Shown: one piece after another, positions 52,777 through 63,150 of the stretch | How the letters are laid out: the number at the start of each line of letters is the position of its first letter | Numbering within the stretch: position 1 is the first letter of the stretch | Assembly (NCBI GenBank): GCA_033439685.1 | Contig: JAUEDM010000007.1 | Span: 2,718,501-2,782,500 of the forward strand | Reading direction: 5' to 3' | Source: Apodospora peruviana | Taxonomy: Eukaryota; Ascomycota; Sordariomycetes; Sordariales; Lasiosphaeriaceae | DNA: 64,000 bases | Made by a program: the position numbers and the translations under genes | Notes under the pieces: generated by a model | Told to the model about the DNA's origin: nothing | Seen by the model: only the letters and a program-made list of their open reading frames with translations | Database searches by the model: none

Positions 52777-54558
52777 TTACTCCTCTTCCTCCTCAACAGC
52801 CCGCCATAAAGGTGCAGGACCAGGATGCGCCTCCACGCAAGGAGCACACCAAGCCGGCGCGCGCACCGCCGCGCGGAAAGGATGGTAAAGCGCCTTGCGC
52901 ACCTGTGCCTCATCGAAGACCTCCTCACACTTTGCACAGCGATCCGGATGCTGCGTCTTACGGGAGTGATCGAATCCCATGCACACCTGCTTAACCTGCT
53001 CGGCATCAGGGATCCAGCCGGAAAGATTCTCGCCGAGCATAACCTTGAACATCGCAGCACCAAACATGGGCTGCTTGTCCACCAGCTCGCGGAAGACACC
53101 CGACTCGCCATGAAGCAAACGGTCGCGGCCGGCCCAGACGAACTGGCACAACAGTGACTGCAGACGCGTGGGCTCAGCAGAGGTGCTGAACGCGGTCCAG
53201 ACCGCAAACTTCATATCATCGATCCAAGGGACGGGCGATGTTTGGGGATCGGTGACAGGCACGCCGGCGCGGCCTGATTTGTGCACGTCGTATGCGCACA
53301 GCTGGAGGAGTTTGGCGTCGCAGAGCTGGCCAAGGAGGGAAAGGGCGTCGTCGCAGAGGGTCGACAGGTCGAATGTGACACCGAGGTTGTAGAGCTTGAC
53401 GTAGGTGCGGAAGGACTTCTTTGTGTCCTTGTCGAGGGCTAAACACAAAGACAGAGAGGGTTAGTGTAGGTGCTTGGCGGGCCAGAGCAGGGGGGGGGGG
53501 TGACTTACAGCCGGCGTAAATGAAGCGCAACAGTGTCTCGACATCCTCGGGCTTCTGGTCGTGGAGGTTGACGACGTCGGTCTGGCCACCCTGTCACCAT
53601 CAAACGTAGACATAAATTAGCAAAATGGGTCTGACTTCTCCAAAACAAAGGCATTTTGAGTAGTAAGAGATACTTACCGAGTCGTCAGGAGCAAAGGCCT
53701 TTGCGAACCAGGTCGACCGGGTGCAAACGACGGTGCGATGGACCCGCCACTCTTTCTTAATGCACATGACTGATGCATCCGCAAACATTCCGTCTTCGAA
53801 AACGCTGTATACATCAGAGACAAAAGTTGGTTAGTAGACTGGTAATAGGGCATAGAGACTGGACAAGGATTGGAGTATTACCCGATATTATTTGCAGTGC
53901 TGCGGTGGGCATTAACTGCCCAAGGCTCGGCCGGGGTGGCCAATGCCTTGGCCGAGGCCAGCGTCTCCTCATCAAACCCGGTGAACTCTTCCTTCCGGGC
54001 CCCGGGGACGGGCTTGCGGACAATAGGAGCCCCGCCACTCTTGGGAGGGCGCCCACGAGGACGACCGGTGCTGCCGGGAGGGCGGCCGCGAGGACGACCT
54101 GTGCTGGTGGCAGCGGGGGAGCGCGCAGCGGCCGCTCCTCCGCGGGCAGCAGCAGCGGAAGCACCGGCAGGACCGGCAGCTGCTCCACGAGCAGGAGTAG
54201 CAGGACCACGAGCAGAGCCGGCAGAGGTATGAGCAGGACCAGCCGGTCCACGGGCAGCAGCAGGCCGAGCAGGGGCAGCACGAGGCGGACCAGCTCCTCG
54301 AGTAGAACCAGCTGCTCCACGAGCATGAGTAGCGGCATTGGCGGGACTGGTTCCAGCAGCAGCAGCCCTGGACGAGGAAGCCTGGGACGAAGAAGCGATG
54401 GCGGCGGCCTGCTTCTTTCTGGGAGGCGGGGTCATGTCTGGGATGTACTCCGACTCGCTGTCGGCAGTACGGGTACGCGCGTTTTTGCCCTTGCGTTGGG
54501 CAGGCATGTAGGCCGGGTTGGGGGTACCCGACATGTTAGAACCCTCGCTGTATGCCAT
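52777..54558 (-). CDS. BTB/POZ protein with two AT-hooks
   Basis: Four exons on the minus strand, 54558-53882, 53804-53678, 53590-53509 and 53438-52777, give 515 aa. Introns are 77, 87 and 70 nt with GTAATA/GTAAGT donors, and all junctions keep the frame. Residues 1-225 are Ala/Pro/Gly-rich and disordered with two AT-hook cores (GRPRGRP at 154-160 and 165-171). The BTB fold starts near 227 (FEDGMFADASVMC, WRVHRTVVCTRSTWFAKAF, LRFIYAGSLDKD) and continues as YVKLYNLGVTFDLSTLCDDAL. The C-terminal third has a Cys/His-bearing segment (HPDRCAKCEEV, APAWCAPC) and an acidic end. BTB domains mediate dimerisation or cullin-3 binding and AT-hooks bind the minor groove of AT-rich DNA, so a chromatin-associated role is plausible. 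It is the only intact gene in a repeat-dense region. Confidence 0.88.
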
Positions 54559-54658
54559 TGTTGCTGGTACGAGACGTGTTTGGCGGTGATATGTGAGGGA
54601 GAGGAGTATTTGTCTGTGGCGTGAGAAAAGTGGGATAATGCAAGGCGGCGGGTGTTAA
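54559..54658 (-). promoter_or_regulatory. 5' leader with splice acceptor before the BTB start codon
   Basis: On the minus strand a CTTAAC branch-like site (54658-54653) is followed by a pyrimidine-rich tract and a CACAG acceptor (54614), then 55 nt of leader to the ATG at 54558. This suggests that transcription starts further upstream, in the repeat field, and that an intron is removed before the coding region. Confidence 0.55.
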
Positions 54659-54699
54659 GCAGGCGTGTGATGAGTGTCTTGCGGGCTTTTTGTATGCCG

Positions 54700-55860
54700 A
54701 ATATGGCGGTTTCCGAGAATGAAATGCTTTGCGTGAGTGTTAGTTATGCCGTCAACGCTGTGGTCTGGAGGCAGTATGTGAGGTTGTAGGATGAATGGAG
54801 GATGAAAAAGAAAGGAAGTTTTCTGGGGGGATATATAGGAAGAAGTAGAGGCGGCAGAATCAGGCGGTGAGGAGGGGGAGGATGACGTGACAGTCTCGGA
54901 AATTACCTCGCAGTCTGATAAAAAGCGGGAGGAGTTAGGTGGCTATGTGTCGAGACAGCAGGAGGTTGGTCGAGGGCAGAATATGCCGTATATCCGAGAA
55001 TGAGATGCTTTGCGTGACTGTTAGCTATAGCGTCGAGCTGTGGTGTGGAGCCAGTATGTAGTGTTGTAAGATGGATGGAGGAAGAAAGAGGAAGGAGTCG
55101 TTTGGAGGTGAAATATAGATAGGTAGCGGCGGCGGAAGCAAGCAGTTCACAGAGGGAACGACGTGACGGACTGGGAGATTACCTGGTATTGCCTGATAAA
55201 AAAGGGAAGGAGTTAGGTTTTTATGTGCGCGACTACCAGGGGCTTGAATATGCCGTTGCTCTGAGACTGGGCTGCGTTGCGTGATTGTTAGCTATGGTTC
55301 CAAGCTGTGGTCCAGAGGCCTGTGTGGTGGGTTGTAGGAGGGATGGAGGGAGCGGCAGAAAGGAATCGGTGGGAGGCAATATATAGAGAAAGCAGAGGTG
55401 GCAGAACCACCCGGAAGTAGAGAGGATGACGTGACGAGCTAGGAAATTACCCAGCAGATCTGGTAAATGGGATGAACGCGAAACAGAAAATGGCAGGCAG
55501 ACTGCGGACCAAAGACTATGACGCGCTAAGCGTAACGACGGAAGCAGGAAGCGGATGGCTTGATAACGCGGGAGTTTCATCCGGAAGATCTGATATGAAA
55601 AGGGAAGGAATGAGGTAAAAGAAGTGGACGGGGTGAAAAGGAAAGGTCCCATTGGCCAGGCACTGGAGACTCGAGAATTAAAGAGGACGTAGGAAGTAGA
55701 TGATCTGACAGCTCAGGAAATTGCCTACAGGTCTGGTAGATGGGACGAACGTGAAAGAGAAAAAGGAAGAAGGTTAGAAAATACAGACTGTGGACCACAG
55801 ACTCTGATGAGGTGAGACTCTAGCCAGGGGCAGGGAGTAGATGAATTGACAGCCTGGGAT
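54700..55860 (-). repeat. Proximal tandem repeat, unit about 270-280 bp
   Basis: Units begin (plus coordinates) at 54700, 54980 and 55247 with AATATG(G/C)CG and a nearby TGCGTGA-x-TGTTAG. A fourth, shorter unit is marked by the same internal block. Each of the first three units carries a TATA-like site on the minus strand (54831-54838, 55111-55119, 55378-55386) and, about 65 bp on, a conserved (G)ATGACGTGAC...GGAAATTACC block in the plus sense, which reads GTAATTTCC on the minus strand. Confidence 0.85.
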
Positions 55861-56160
55861 AATGATACCTGGCAGGTTTTGTAAAAGGGAAAAATGAGGA
55901 GAAGTAAACGGAGGAGGTGAAAAGAACAGGCCATTGACCGCAGGCACTCGAGAGCTGACGTTGAAGCCAAAGGCAAAGGGCAGATGGTGTGACAGGCTGG
56001 GAAATTACCAGACGAGTCTGGTGCACTGGAAAAGGCGCGTGGGGGAGTGAAGGGAGGAGGTGAACCGATAAAGCAGCTGGTCCCAGACTCATAGGGTGTG
56101 GCAGTAAAGTGAGAAGGAGGAGGGCCACGGCAGAAATCCAAAATACCTCGTCTTTCTGGT
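54898..56160 (-). repeat. Acceptor/8-10-nt/donor modules, six clean copies
   Basis: Read on the minus strand, a pyrimidine-rich tract ending (T)A(T/C)CAG is followed after 8-10 nt by GTAATT/GTATTT (one copy GCAATT). Donor ends lie at 54906, 55182, 55450, 55724, 56008 and 56146; enclosed segments are 8, 10, 9, 8, 9 and 9 nt. A seventh copy near 55868 keeps the donor but lost the CAG. They look like micro-exons or recursive splice sites. Confidence 0.6.
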
Positions 56161-56192
56161 AAAAATGCCAATAAGCCAGAGGAGCTGCGGGT

Positions 56193-56236
56193 GCAAAAAG
56201 GAAGGGGGGGGGAGGGGGGGGGGGGGGGGGGGGGGC
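56193..56236 (+). repeat. Poly(G) tract
   Basis: Nearly uninterrupted G from about 56205 to 56236, preceded by short G runs. Length is likely to be inexact in any assembly. Confidence 0.9.
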
Positions 56237-56472
56237 AGTGAAATCAACCACACGATAGGTAGAGCAATTCAAGCAGTGGAGTGAGTGTGAGAGAGAAAAA
56301 TGCACGCGAGGAAGTAAAAATACCTTTTCGTGGTGACTGCCGAGCAGACGGGGAGCTGACGATGCTGCAAAACCACGAGAGTTAGCAAACAGGACCATAT
56401 ATGTGACAAGTATGGAAGGCAGATTGAATGTAATAAATGCGTGGTCATGAAAAAAAAAGGGCAAGATGCAAA

Positions 56473-58000
56473 CATACCTTGACGCGGTGGCTAAAGGTGG
56501 TGTGGTAGAGAACTTGTTGCGCAAGAGGAAAAGTTAGAAGGGGAAATGGTTTCGAGGCAATGCGTGAAACGAAATATATTGGACAAGAGGATGCCCCGGC
56601 AAGAGGACGCTGGGGCTGGGAGGTGACCGGGTGGGTTCCAAAGCGTCGAAGTCACAGGGCCCGAAGAATCAGACTGTCAGGAAACGGCTGCTAGGTGCGG
56701 GAACGGACACAGGCAGGACAGCCGCGTTGTGATCAAGTGTAAGGCCGAGAGAACGGATAAATACGTGCTCATGAGCGTGGAATGGAGGAGGTAGCATACC
56801 TTCGTGGTGACGATGTTACGGTGTGGTGTGGAAAGACACCTGGTTGTAGGAGAAAAAGAGTTAAAAGGAATTGGTTTGTGGTAAGCCGTGGAGAGAAAGA
56901 TATAGACGGGAAGCTGCTTAGCGAGGAGAACTTATGGCGGTCCCTACTTTCAAGGCCACAAGATGAAGAAAGATCAGACCCTCGGGAAAGAACTGGTAGG
57001 GCTGTAACATACAGAGCGACCACTGTTCGAGGGCAAGGATAACACGAGAAGGAAGCAATTCGGGCTCATGAAAGTGGAAGGAACGGTGAACATACCTTGC
57101 GGTGACAATGTCACGATGGTGGTGGCGCGGAAGACAACTGGTTGCGCGAAGAGAAAAGTTAGGCAAGGTAAATGGTTTGTGGCAAGGCGTGGAAGGAAAT
57201 ATATAAAGGCCTGCCCGGCGAGGAGAACTGAGGTGGGTCCCAGCTTTCAAGGTCACAGAGCCAAAAAGATCAGACGCTCAGGAAAGCACTGCGAGGGTGT
57301 GAAACAGACAGAGGGACCACTGTGGAGGGCAAGAAAAACGCGAATAAGAATCAATATCGGCTCTGAAAGTAGAAGGCAAAATTTGACATACCTATATGTG
57401 TTGTCAAGGATATGATGGTGTTGCGGAGGACAGCTAGTTGTACGAGGAAAAGGAATGAGGAAAGGGGAATGGTTTGAAGCAAGCAGCGGAAGGAAATATA
57501 TAGAGACTGTCGGGGGAGGAGGACGCAGATGTAGGTCCCAGCTTTCAGGGCCACAATACCAAAAAGCTCAGACAGTCAAGAAATAGCTGGTAGGGTGTGT
57601 ACAAGACGGAGGAACCACTGTGCGGGGGAAGAAAGTCGGGCCAGCATGCGAATGGAGGAGGAATTAGAATAAGGCGCAAGAAATTAGAAGCCACGATGTA
57701 AACAAACCTTAACGCAGTGACGATGTCACGATATGGTGTAGGAGGCAACTGGCTGCGCGAGGAAAAGAGTTGGGAAAGGGAAATGCTTTTTTTAGCAAAG
57801 CGTGGAACGAGATATACAGAGGCTGTCCGAGACGAGCAGAATGTGGGTCCCAACTGCAAGGCCACCAGACCAAACAGACCAGACAATCCGGAAGGGATTG
57901 TTAGGGTGTGTGTAGACAGAGGGACCAGGAAGTCGGGCTAGCGCGTGAGAAGGGTGCCTGGGCCAGAAGACTGCACGAGAAGGGAGTAAGACTTACCGAT
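56473..58000 (-). repeat. Distal tandem repeat, unit about 300 bp, five copies, each with TATA-like site and splice donor
   Basis: Units are marked by CATACCT (plus sense) at 56473, 56795, 57091 and 57387 and CAAACCT at 57713, spaced 322, 296, 296 and 326 bp. In the minus sense each reads: TATA-like site (near 56575, 56901, 57200, 57496 and 57813), then a CT-rich run, CAACCAG-TTGTC, CATCGTGACAT-like sequence and finally AAG|GTATG(T). The order TATA, leader, donor repeats in every unit, with about 15-25% divergence. Confidence 0.85.
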
Positions 58001-59487
58001 ACTGCTGTTCGCCGTCCTGGTGATGTGATTTACTGTATACAGTGTTGTTGATTGCCAGTCGAGCTTCATGGACGTGCCAGAGGGGAAGAGTCATGTGCTT
58101 ATACCGTGTTTGACGAGGGAGGGCTTCGGTGGTGCAGTTGGTTGTTCGCTCAAAGATGAAATGTGTGCTTGAAAAGTAAGGCTCGAAAAGGTCCAAAGAA
58201 ACGAATCAAGGCAACCACGGTGCGGGAAAAAGCAGTACGTCACCCAATGGTATCAAATACAGTCAACTCCCCACATTATTATCAAGTCCGTAGCAGCGAT
58301 TCTGACCATTGAAGTCAGTTATTTGTATCCGCTGTGTTGGTCTAAAGGGTCTGCTTGGGCCGTCAAACTGAAGACCTACCCCATTAACCGAGTCGTATGT
58401 GATTTACTATGATGAACTGATACGAGAACGGACTTTTACCAAGCCCTTCAAACATATTTCGTGTCAGTTTACACTTGGTGTAGATATTATATGGTTCCAT
58501 ATATGCACGGTATTGAGTCAATACTCGATAAGTAGTATGAGGAGCGGCAGTACCACAGCAACAACAGATACGACCAAAACCAAACAACAGGAAACTTCGC
58601 TTGGTTCGTTATCGTATCGCGCTGCTGCTACAGCTGCTCACTCTTCAGTCCAGTCGCCTGTGCATTTGTATGTGTGTATCCCGTTGTTGAAAGGGGATAC
58701 AAGTTCGAGAGGGAAGGTAAGGGTCAAAACGGTCGGTTCGGGTTGTTCATGGTGAAATAACTATCGCATAAAAACATCGTCAGTATACCATACCATATAA
58801 ATGGGAGGAAAGAGAAGACATACGTCCGTCCGTGAGCTTCCGGGATTCATAATCTTGGGACCGCCGTCCCGGTCGACCTTTGATGCAAGTCTTTAGCGTG
58901 GAGGTCAAACTCAACCCACTGCGGTGTTCGTGCGTAAATCGACGCCATCAGGTCCAACTGGCAACCCGTGGACTGGTTTGGGCTTAAATTTGGAGAGCTG
59001 ACGGGTCCGGAGTGTTGGCATTCGAACCTCGTGATCAACCTTGGAGGTTAGCAACTCTGTCGAATTCCCGCAGTCACAGGTGAGGGTAATTTCTCTTCAC
59101 TGTCGTGATCACCGTGTTCCATGGACGTAAACCCCTGAGTCTGGGCCATGCCAGTTATGTTATCCTCGTAACCGCATCCATATGGCATGTCTAATCAGTT
59201 GCAATCCCACCGACCGCAGTAGTTGTCTATTCTGAACTTGGGGAAGACGACCTCGTCCCCCTTGTTAGCACCTCCTGCCGTGATAAGAAGCTGCGATATT
59301 GATTCTTATAATGCGAGGATTCGATCATGGTTTCACCGTGAGTATAAAACCAAGTCCAAACCTGGTAGACAGGGGCAAGAGCGAGAATGGCGTAGTGTCG
59401 CGTTGTCAATATGTACTGCAGTAGATCCGAGATCTGCTGGGCCCGATATTTTAGAAGAGCAGCGCACAGTAGCCATAACCCACCCTT
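58001..59487. other. Distal edge of the repeat field and gene-free stretch
   Basis: 58069-57997 (minus) reads as a short open segment with ATG (MKLDWQSTTLYTVNHI) ending at a good donor GTAAGT (57996), which could be the outermost first exon of the field. From 58200 on I see no supported gene, only short frames. Confidence 0.35.
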
Positions 59488-59694
59488 CTAATCCTCGCAA
59501 GGGGTCTTGCGGGTGGCGTTGGGTGCTCCGATGGAGTCAGAGTAGTATTGAGACGTGTACCTCCCGTGGCCGCAAGATTGGATGAGCTTCTTGGACTGAC
59601 ACATGGTGATTCGTGCAGGAGGAGAGAAGACTGTGGGAGATGTCTCTAATGGTTCAGCTCTCCAAGCGTGCCCAGTACCGGCCATGAATCCCAA
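59488..59694 (-). CDS. Hypothetical small protein
   Basis: 68 aa. The second half contains ITMCQSKKLIQSCGHGRYTS and ends near TPCED, a Cys/His arrangement found in short uncharacterised fungal proteins that open with MC. The methionine at residue 31 (TMCQSKK) may be the real start. There is no signal peptide. Function unknown. Confidence 0.35.
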   Translation of the reverse strand: MGFMAGTGHAWRAEPLETSPTVFSPPARITMCQSKKLIQSCGHGRYTSQYYSDSIGAPNATRKTPCED

Positions 59695-59810
59695 AGTTGA
59701 GATTTGGGTGCCTGAGTATAACGATTTGTATGTATTATCAAGCCGGACCCTGTCGTATGAACTGAATCCCAGGTTTGTTAGACTCGCAAGCCTGCCCCAT
59801 GTTTAAACTT

Positions 59811-60326
59811 CTATGCTCTTTTCTCGAGATTTTGGCCGCTACCAGGAGGCTTCTTGACGTTATCCTCATTGCCGATGCAGTGAACACAGCGGGTACTGCG
59901 CACGAACTCGGCGGCGTTGATAATATTTATCTTAGCGACATGGACGGGACAGGTCTCCTTTCCGGGTTCGTCGCTCTGATAAAATCTGCTTAGTACCTGA
60001 ATAGGATAGGTCTTCTTTTCGAGATCCTTGAATGACATACAGTTTGAAGTCGTCGATGAGATCTTTCTTGGTCAGAACTTGCCTGCTCCCGCTTTTTTGT
60101 TGGGTTCGTTGCGTATCATCTCGGCGTTTTCGTTGACGAGATCTTCCTTGGCCTGAACGATATGGGTGTTCTTTTCGAGGTTGCCCATCATCTCGGTATT
60201 GATGAGATCTTCCTTGTTGATCTGAACGGGGCGGATCCGTCGACGGCCTGAAACCTTTGATGCGGTTGCTCCTGCGGCCAGGGTCTCGGACTGCGCGTCT
60301 GAGATGAGGCTGGGTGGTGCTGCCAT
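59811..60326 (-). CDS. Hypothetical protein with degenerate K/EDL repeats, frame-broken
   Basis: The ATG at 60326 has a good context (CAACCATGG) and opens an 84-aa frame. It starts Ala/Ser-rich, then holds a basic GRRRIRP cluster and repeated blocks: NKEDLINTEMMGNLEKNT and AKEDLVNENAEM. After its stop at 60072 the same pattern continues in other frames (TKKDLIDD, then MSFKDLEKKTYPIQVL at 60038). Three repeat units of about 75 bp are thus spread over three frames. No known domain is present. It starts 43 bp after the stop of the upstream gene on the same strand. Confidence 0.4.
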
Positions 60327-60368
60327 GGTTGGTTGAGTCGACAGTTAGTCTTGCGTGGGGCGAGTACA

Positions 60369-60809
60369 TCAACTCTGGGTCGTTCTCGGGATCATGATCG
60401 CTTTCCTCATTGTTATGCCAATGACGCCGTCGTCCTTCTCGACGAGCACGTCTCCACCGGCATGGTAGAGGATGAACTGGGCAGCCTCGGTATCCGACTC
60501 AAAGTCAAGCTCTTCCGTGACAAAGCGCAAGGGCACACTGGAAAGGTCGTCGTTCCGACTTGGTTTGCCATGATAACCCAGAAGCAGTGTCATGACCTCG
60601 AATCTACTGATGCCTCGGAGTGTGATGGTGTCGTGGTGAAAGTGAATCTGGGCCGTCGCGGTAAAGCCATCCTTCGCCAACAGGACGTCAAGCTCTTGAT
60701 CGTCAACTGGATTTTGTCCCTGAGGGTAATCAATTCCCGGTTGTCGAGCTTTTGGTTGAGCCCGCTGACTCTGGAGGATCTCTTCGAGCTGGAACGTATC
60801 TGCCATCAC
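60369..60809 (-). CDS. Hypothetical acidic protein
   Basis: 146 aa with clear fungal codon bias (C/G-ending codons), starting MMADTFQLEEIL; the second ATG may be used. The sequence alternates short strands and acidic turns (FVTEELDFESDTEAAQFIL, GGDVLVEKDDGVIGI). No signal peptide, membrane span or metal-binding motif is seen. The opposite strand is also open over this stretch (60333-60995) but with poor codon use. The next gene on the same strand begins 43 bp after its stop. I do not recognise the family. Confidence 0.5.
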   Translation of the reverse strand: MMADTFQLEEILQSQRAQPKARQPGIDYPQGQNPVDDQELDVLLAKDGFTATAQIHFHHDTITLRGISRFEVMTLLLGYHGKPSRNDDLSSVPLRFVTEELDFESDTEAAQFILYHAGGDVLVEKDDGVIGITMRKAIMIPRTTQS

Positions 60810-60995
60810 GACGACGTATGCTCAATTCCTAGCGAGCATGGAGAAAGTCGTAAAAATCGGTATCTGTATATCAAGATCAGCGGGGGCGTCGGTTTTGATC
60901 GTCATATCGTGAAAGTTGAGGGAGGCATCTATCAAAACTTGAAGCATTCATGGCCGAGGCTGTACGGGCCTAGTCGCGGACAGGCCCCTCGTTGA

Positions 60996-62347
60996 CTCTG
61001 TCCCTCCTTCAATCTCGACGCCGGCGGGGTTGTTGAGGGGTTCGCCTGGGACAGAGCCTAGGGCAATAAGGGGTCTGTTTAGGGCCATTAATACCCGCTA
61101 GGGCCACAAACAACCCCTCTAGGTACCCTGCCGGCCTGCCAGGGTAAATCATTGGCATGCCTCTGCTTCCATAATGTATGCCCCACTGCGCTCTATCAAA
61201 GACTTAGGAAAGTCTATTCCCACCCTTTGTATGATGTCTCCGTGCCAGACTCGCTCGGCTGACGAAAAGAAACTGACGAGAATATTCGATTTGACAGATG
61301 ATCCTCTCGATACTGCCGATACTCCCCGAACACGCCCCAGAAGACGATTCCGCCGCTCGATACCTGGAACCAACCAACAGGACCGGGTCGCCGCGAGAAA
61401 TTCGCCCAAAACTCAAGTTGAGTCGGCGATAGTCATCCGTTCGTTGCTTACATCCCAGAGGTCCAAGACGAGAGCAGATGACCAGCGCTGAGCGACAAAG
61501 GAGATCAGAGACTATAAGGATACCAGGTGTTAAGGCTACCAAGGACAACAAGGACCTATCGAGCGTGTTGCTCGTTGACCAGGCAACGAGGAAAACAATA
61601 CCTCCTGGGAGCTATATGGGACGCAGGAAATAAGCTGTCCTGTGAAGCATACATATCTCAATCAGAGATTGTCGGAAGCAGGACACAAATTCACACAGAC
61701 TAACATACAAAATACATGGTTATACAAAGGCGGGTCGGGCGAGCAGCATGAGTTGTGATACACCTCGTTCTTTGTGCTTCAAGCCACAGGAACGCGCTTT
61801 CGCCACTGCTTGAAAATCAATAGCTCTTCAACTTTGAACACAGACAGCCGTCCGACTTGTTTCTAAATCAGAAGTTCGGATCTTGGGGCCAGAGAGGACA
61901 ATTAGGGCGGAGGGACAAACGAAATCAAAGCTGATAAGTTTAGGGAGAGCTATGGAGTCACCGACTCGGACCATGTCATGCCTGAACCCAGAGGGCCAGG
62001 TATATATAAGACGATGCGGGGGCGTTGCAGGGGAAAGTGGGAAACCACATATCTATATCGGAAGTACGAAGTTTAGGATTGAGCAAACACAGAATCACAC
62101 ACACAAAAGGCCATACAAAGAGTGATGAATAAGGGCTAGCAAATGGCTCCAGGGCAAAGCCATGGCTTGCCAGATCGGTCTTGCTTTGGTGTTCGTGGTG
62201 CCAAGTGGCAAAAGTAGTAGAACAGCGTCGTGTATTGTACTACTCTACTACAGAGAGGAAGGAAAAAAAAACCCTTGTAATATGATGTACACAGAAAGTA
62301 TCCAAGAGTTCACCAAACTATGCAGTGGATACCCCGACAACGTGACC
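60996..62347. other. Gene-poor stretch
   Basis: A plus-strand frame of 105 aa (61174-61491) has coding-like sequence (SADEKKLTRIFDLTDDPLD) but no domain or clear start context. The rest shows no gene. A TATA-like motif (GTATATATAAGACG) at about 62000 on the plus strand has no supported gene behind it. Confidence 0.35.
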
Positions 62348-62367
62348 TAGGCCTGACAGGCCGTCAA

Positions 62368-62817
62368 CTAAGTACAACTGTGTCCTCGTACAACAACCTT
62401 CCAAGAATGCGGCACAGTTCCAAGTTCGATACAAGTGACCTTTCCACCATTAACACTCTCAAACTCATTCGTACATCCTTCATCACTGTACAAGCACAAC
62501 TTGAATTGGCCTCCACCATCGAAGCTGTACTGAGAACAACCGCGGGAATCAATAGGGGTGCAGTCAACACTGCTGGAACCACCCCCGGAGGTATTTCCTG
62601 TTCCACGGCATGCCTGGCCCGGACTGTAGCAGTTGAAATGCCAGGTGGACTGCAGGGCAGGAGCTGGCTCGCGAACCGAGACCAGATTTTCACCCGAACC
62701 TGCTGCCACCTCCACATGGGGCATCGCACCGACACCCGTAGTAGCCATGAAGAACAAGCAGATCAAGGCGAATCTACTATGGTGTAGGAGACGATTGGCT
62801 CGCTCTTGGGAACCCAT
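62368..62817 (-). CDS. Secreted protein with eight cysteines
   Basis: 149 aa from the ATG at 62817. A hydrophobic segment (FALICLFFMATTGVGA, about residues 16-31) serves as signal peptide. The mature part has eight cysteines (FNC, QAC, VDC, RGC, LC, GC, TC, SC) spaced through a Ser/Gly-rich chain, as in disulfide-stabilised extracellular fungal proteins; the family is not recognised. The last 55 bp of the 76-aa gene upstream overlap its start in another frame, so the translated start may be further in (Met24 or Met32 leave a poorer signal). The 3' end of this gene was copied to 49570-49646. Confidence 0.55.
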   Translation of the reverse strand: MGSQERANRLLHHSRFALICLFFMATTGVGAMPHVEVAAGSGENLVSVREPAPALQSTWHFNCYSPGQACRGTGNTSGGGSSSVDCTPIDSRGCSQYSFDGGGQFKLCLYSDEGCTNEFESVNGGKVTCIELGTVPHSWKVVVRGHSCT

Positions 62818-63094
62818 GACTGGAGAAGATTGCAGGCGTCTTGATATTTGTCTCCGCTTGGCGCTGTGAATGTGACGGAGGAGTCTGTGCGTGATTTCTC
62901 TGTCACTTCGACGCCGATTTTAGAGAATTCTGTAACGACTTCCTTGACTCTGTCCTCCTAATATTACATCTCTGTTAGCTTGAGTTTCCTGGTATAATAA
63001 AGATCCGCGAGAGAATCGAGTGGGTGTATCCCCCTATTTGAGAGAAGTTAAGACTTACTGAGAGGGGAGTGGCGAAGTAGCAAGTGAATTGCAT
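62763..63094 (-). CDS. Hypothetical 76-aa two-exon protein
   Basis: Exons 63094-63059 and 62957-62763 on the minus strand. The intron (101 nt) has a perfect GTAAGT donor, a GCTAAC branch site 19-24 nt before its end and a TTAG acceptor, and joins two phase-0 exons: 12 codons, then 64 codons. A TATAAAAA box lies 57-65 bp before the ATG. The product begins MQFTCYFATPLS and continues EDRVKEVVTEFSKIGVEV and SSVTFTAPSGDKYQDAC to a TGA stop. There is no signal peptide or known domain. Promoter, intron and codon use together make this one of the better-supported small genes here. Confidence 0.65.
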
Positions 63095-63150
63095 GGAGAG
63101 AGAGGGGGAAAGATTGATCTAGAGAACGAAAAGTAGGCGAAGGTTTGTCT

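Noticed and set aside
55820..56524. A 234-aa minus-strand open frame in the repeat field
   Set aside because: Its composition is Ser/Pro/Leu/Phe from pyrimidine-rich repeats and the poly(G) tract gives a run of prolines; it has no domain, and the repeat units around it are better explained as promoter and splice-site modules.
59005..59040. A GGTTCGAAT-like T-loop on the minus strand suggesting a tRNA
   Set aside because: The flanking bases cannot form a T-stem and no matching acceptor or anticodon arms are present.
60333..60995. A 220-aa plus-strand open frame
   Set aside because: It is antisense to the 60369-60809 minus-strand frame, which has much better codon use.
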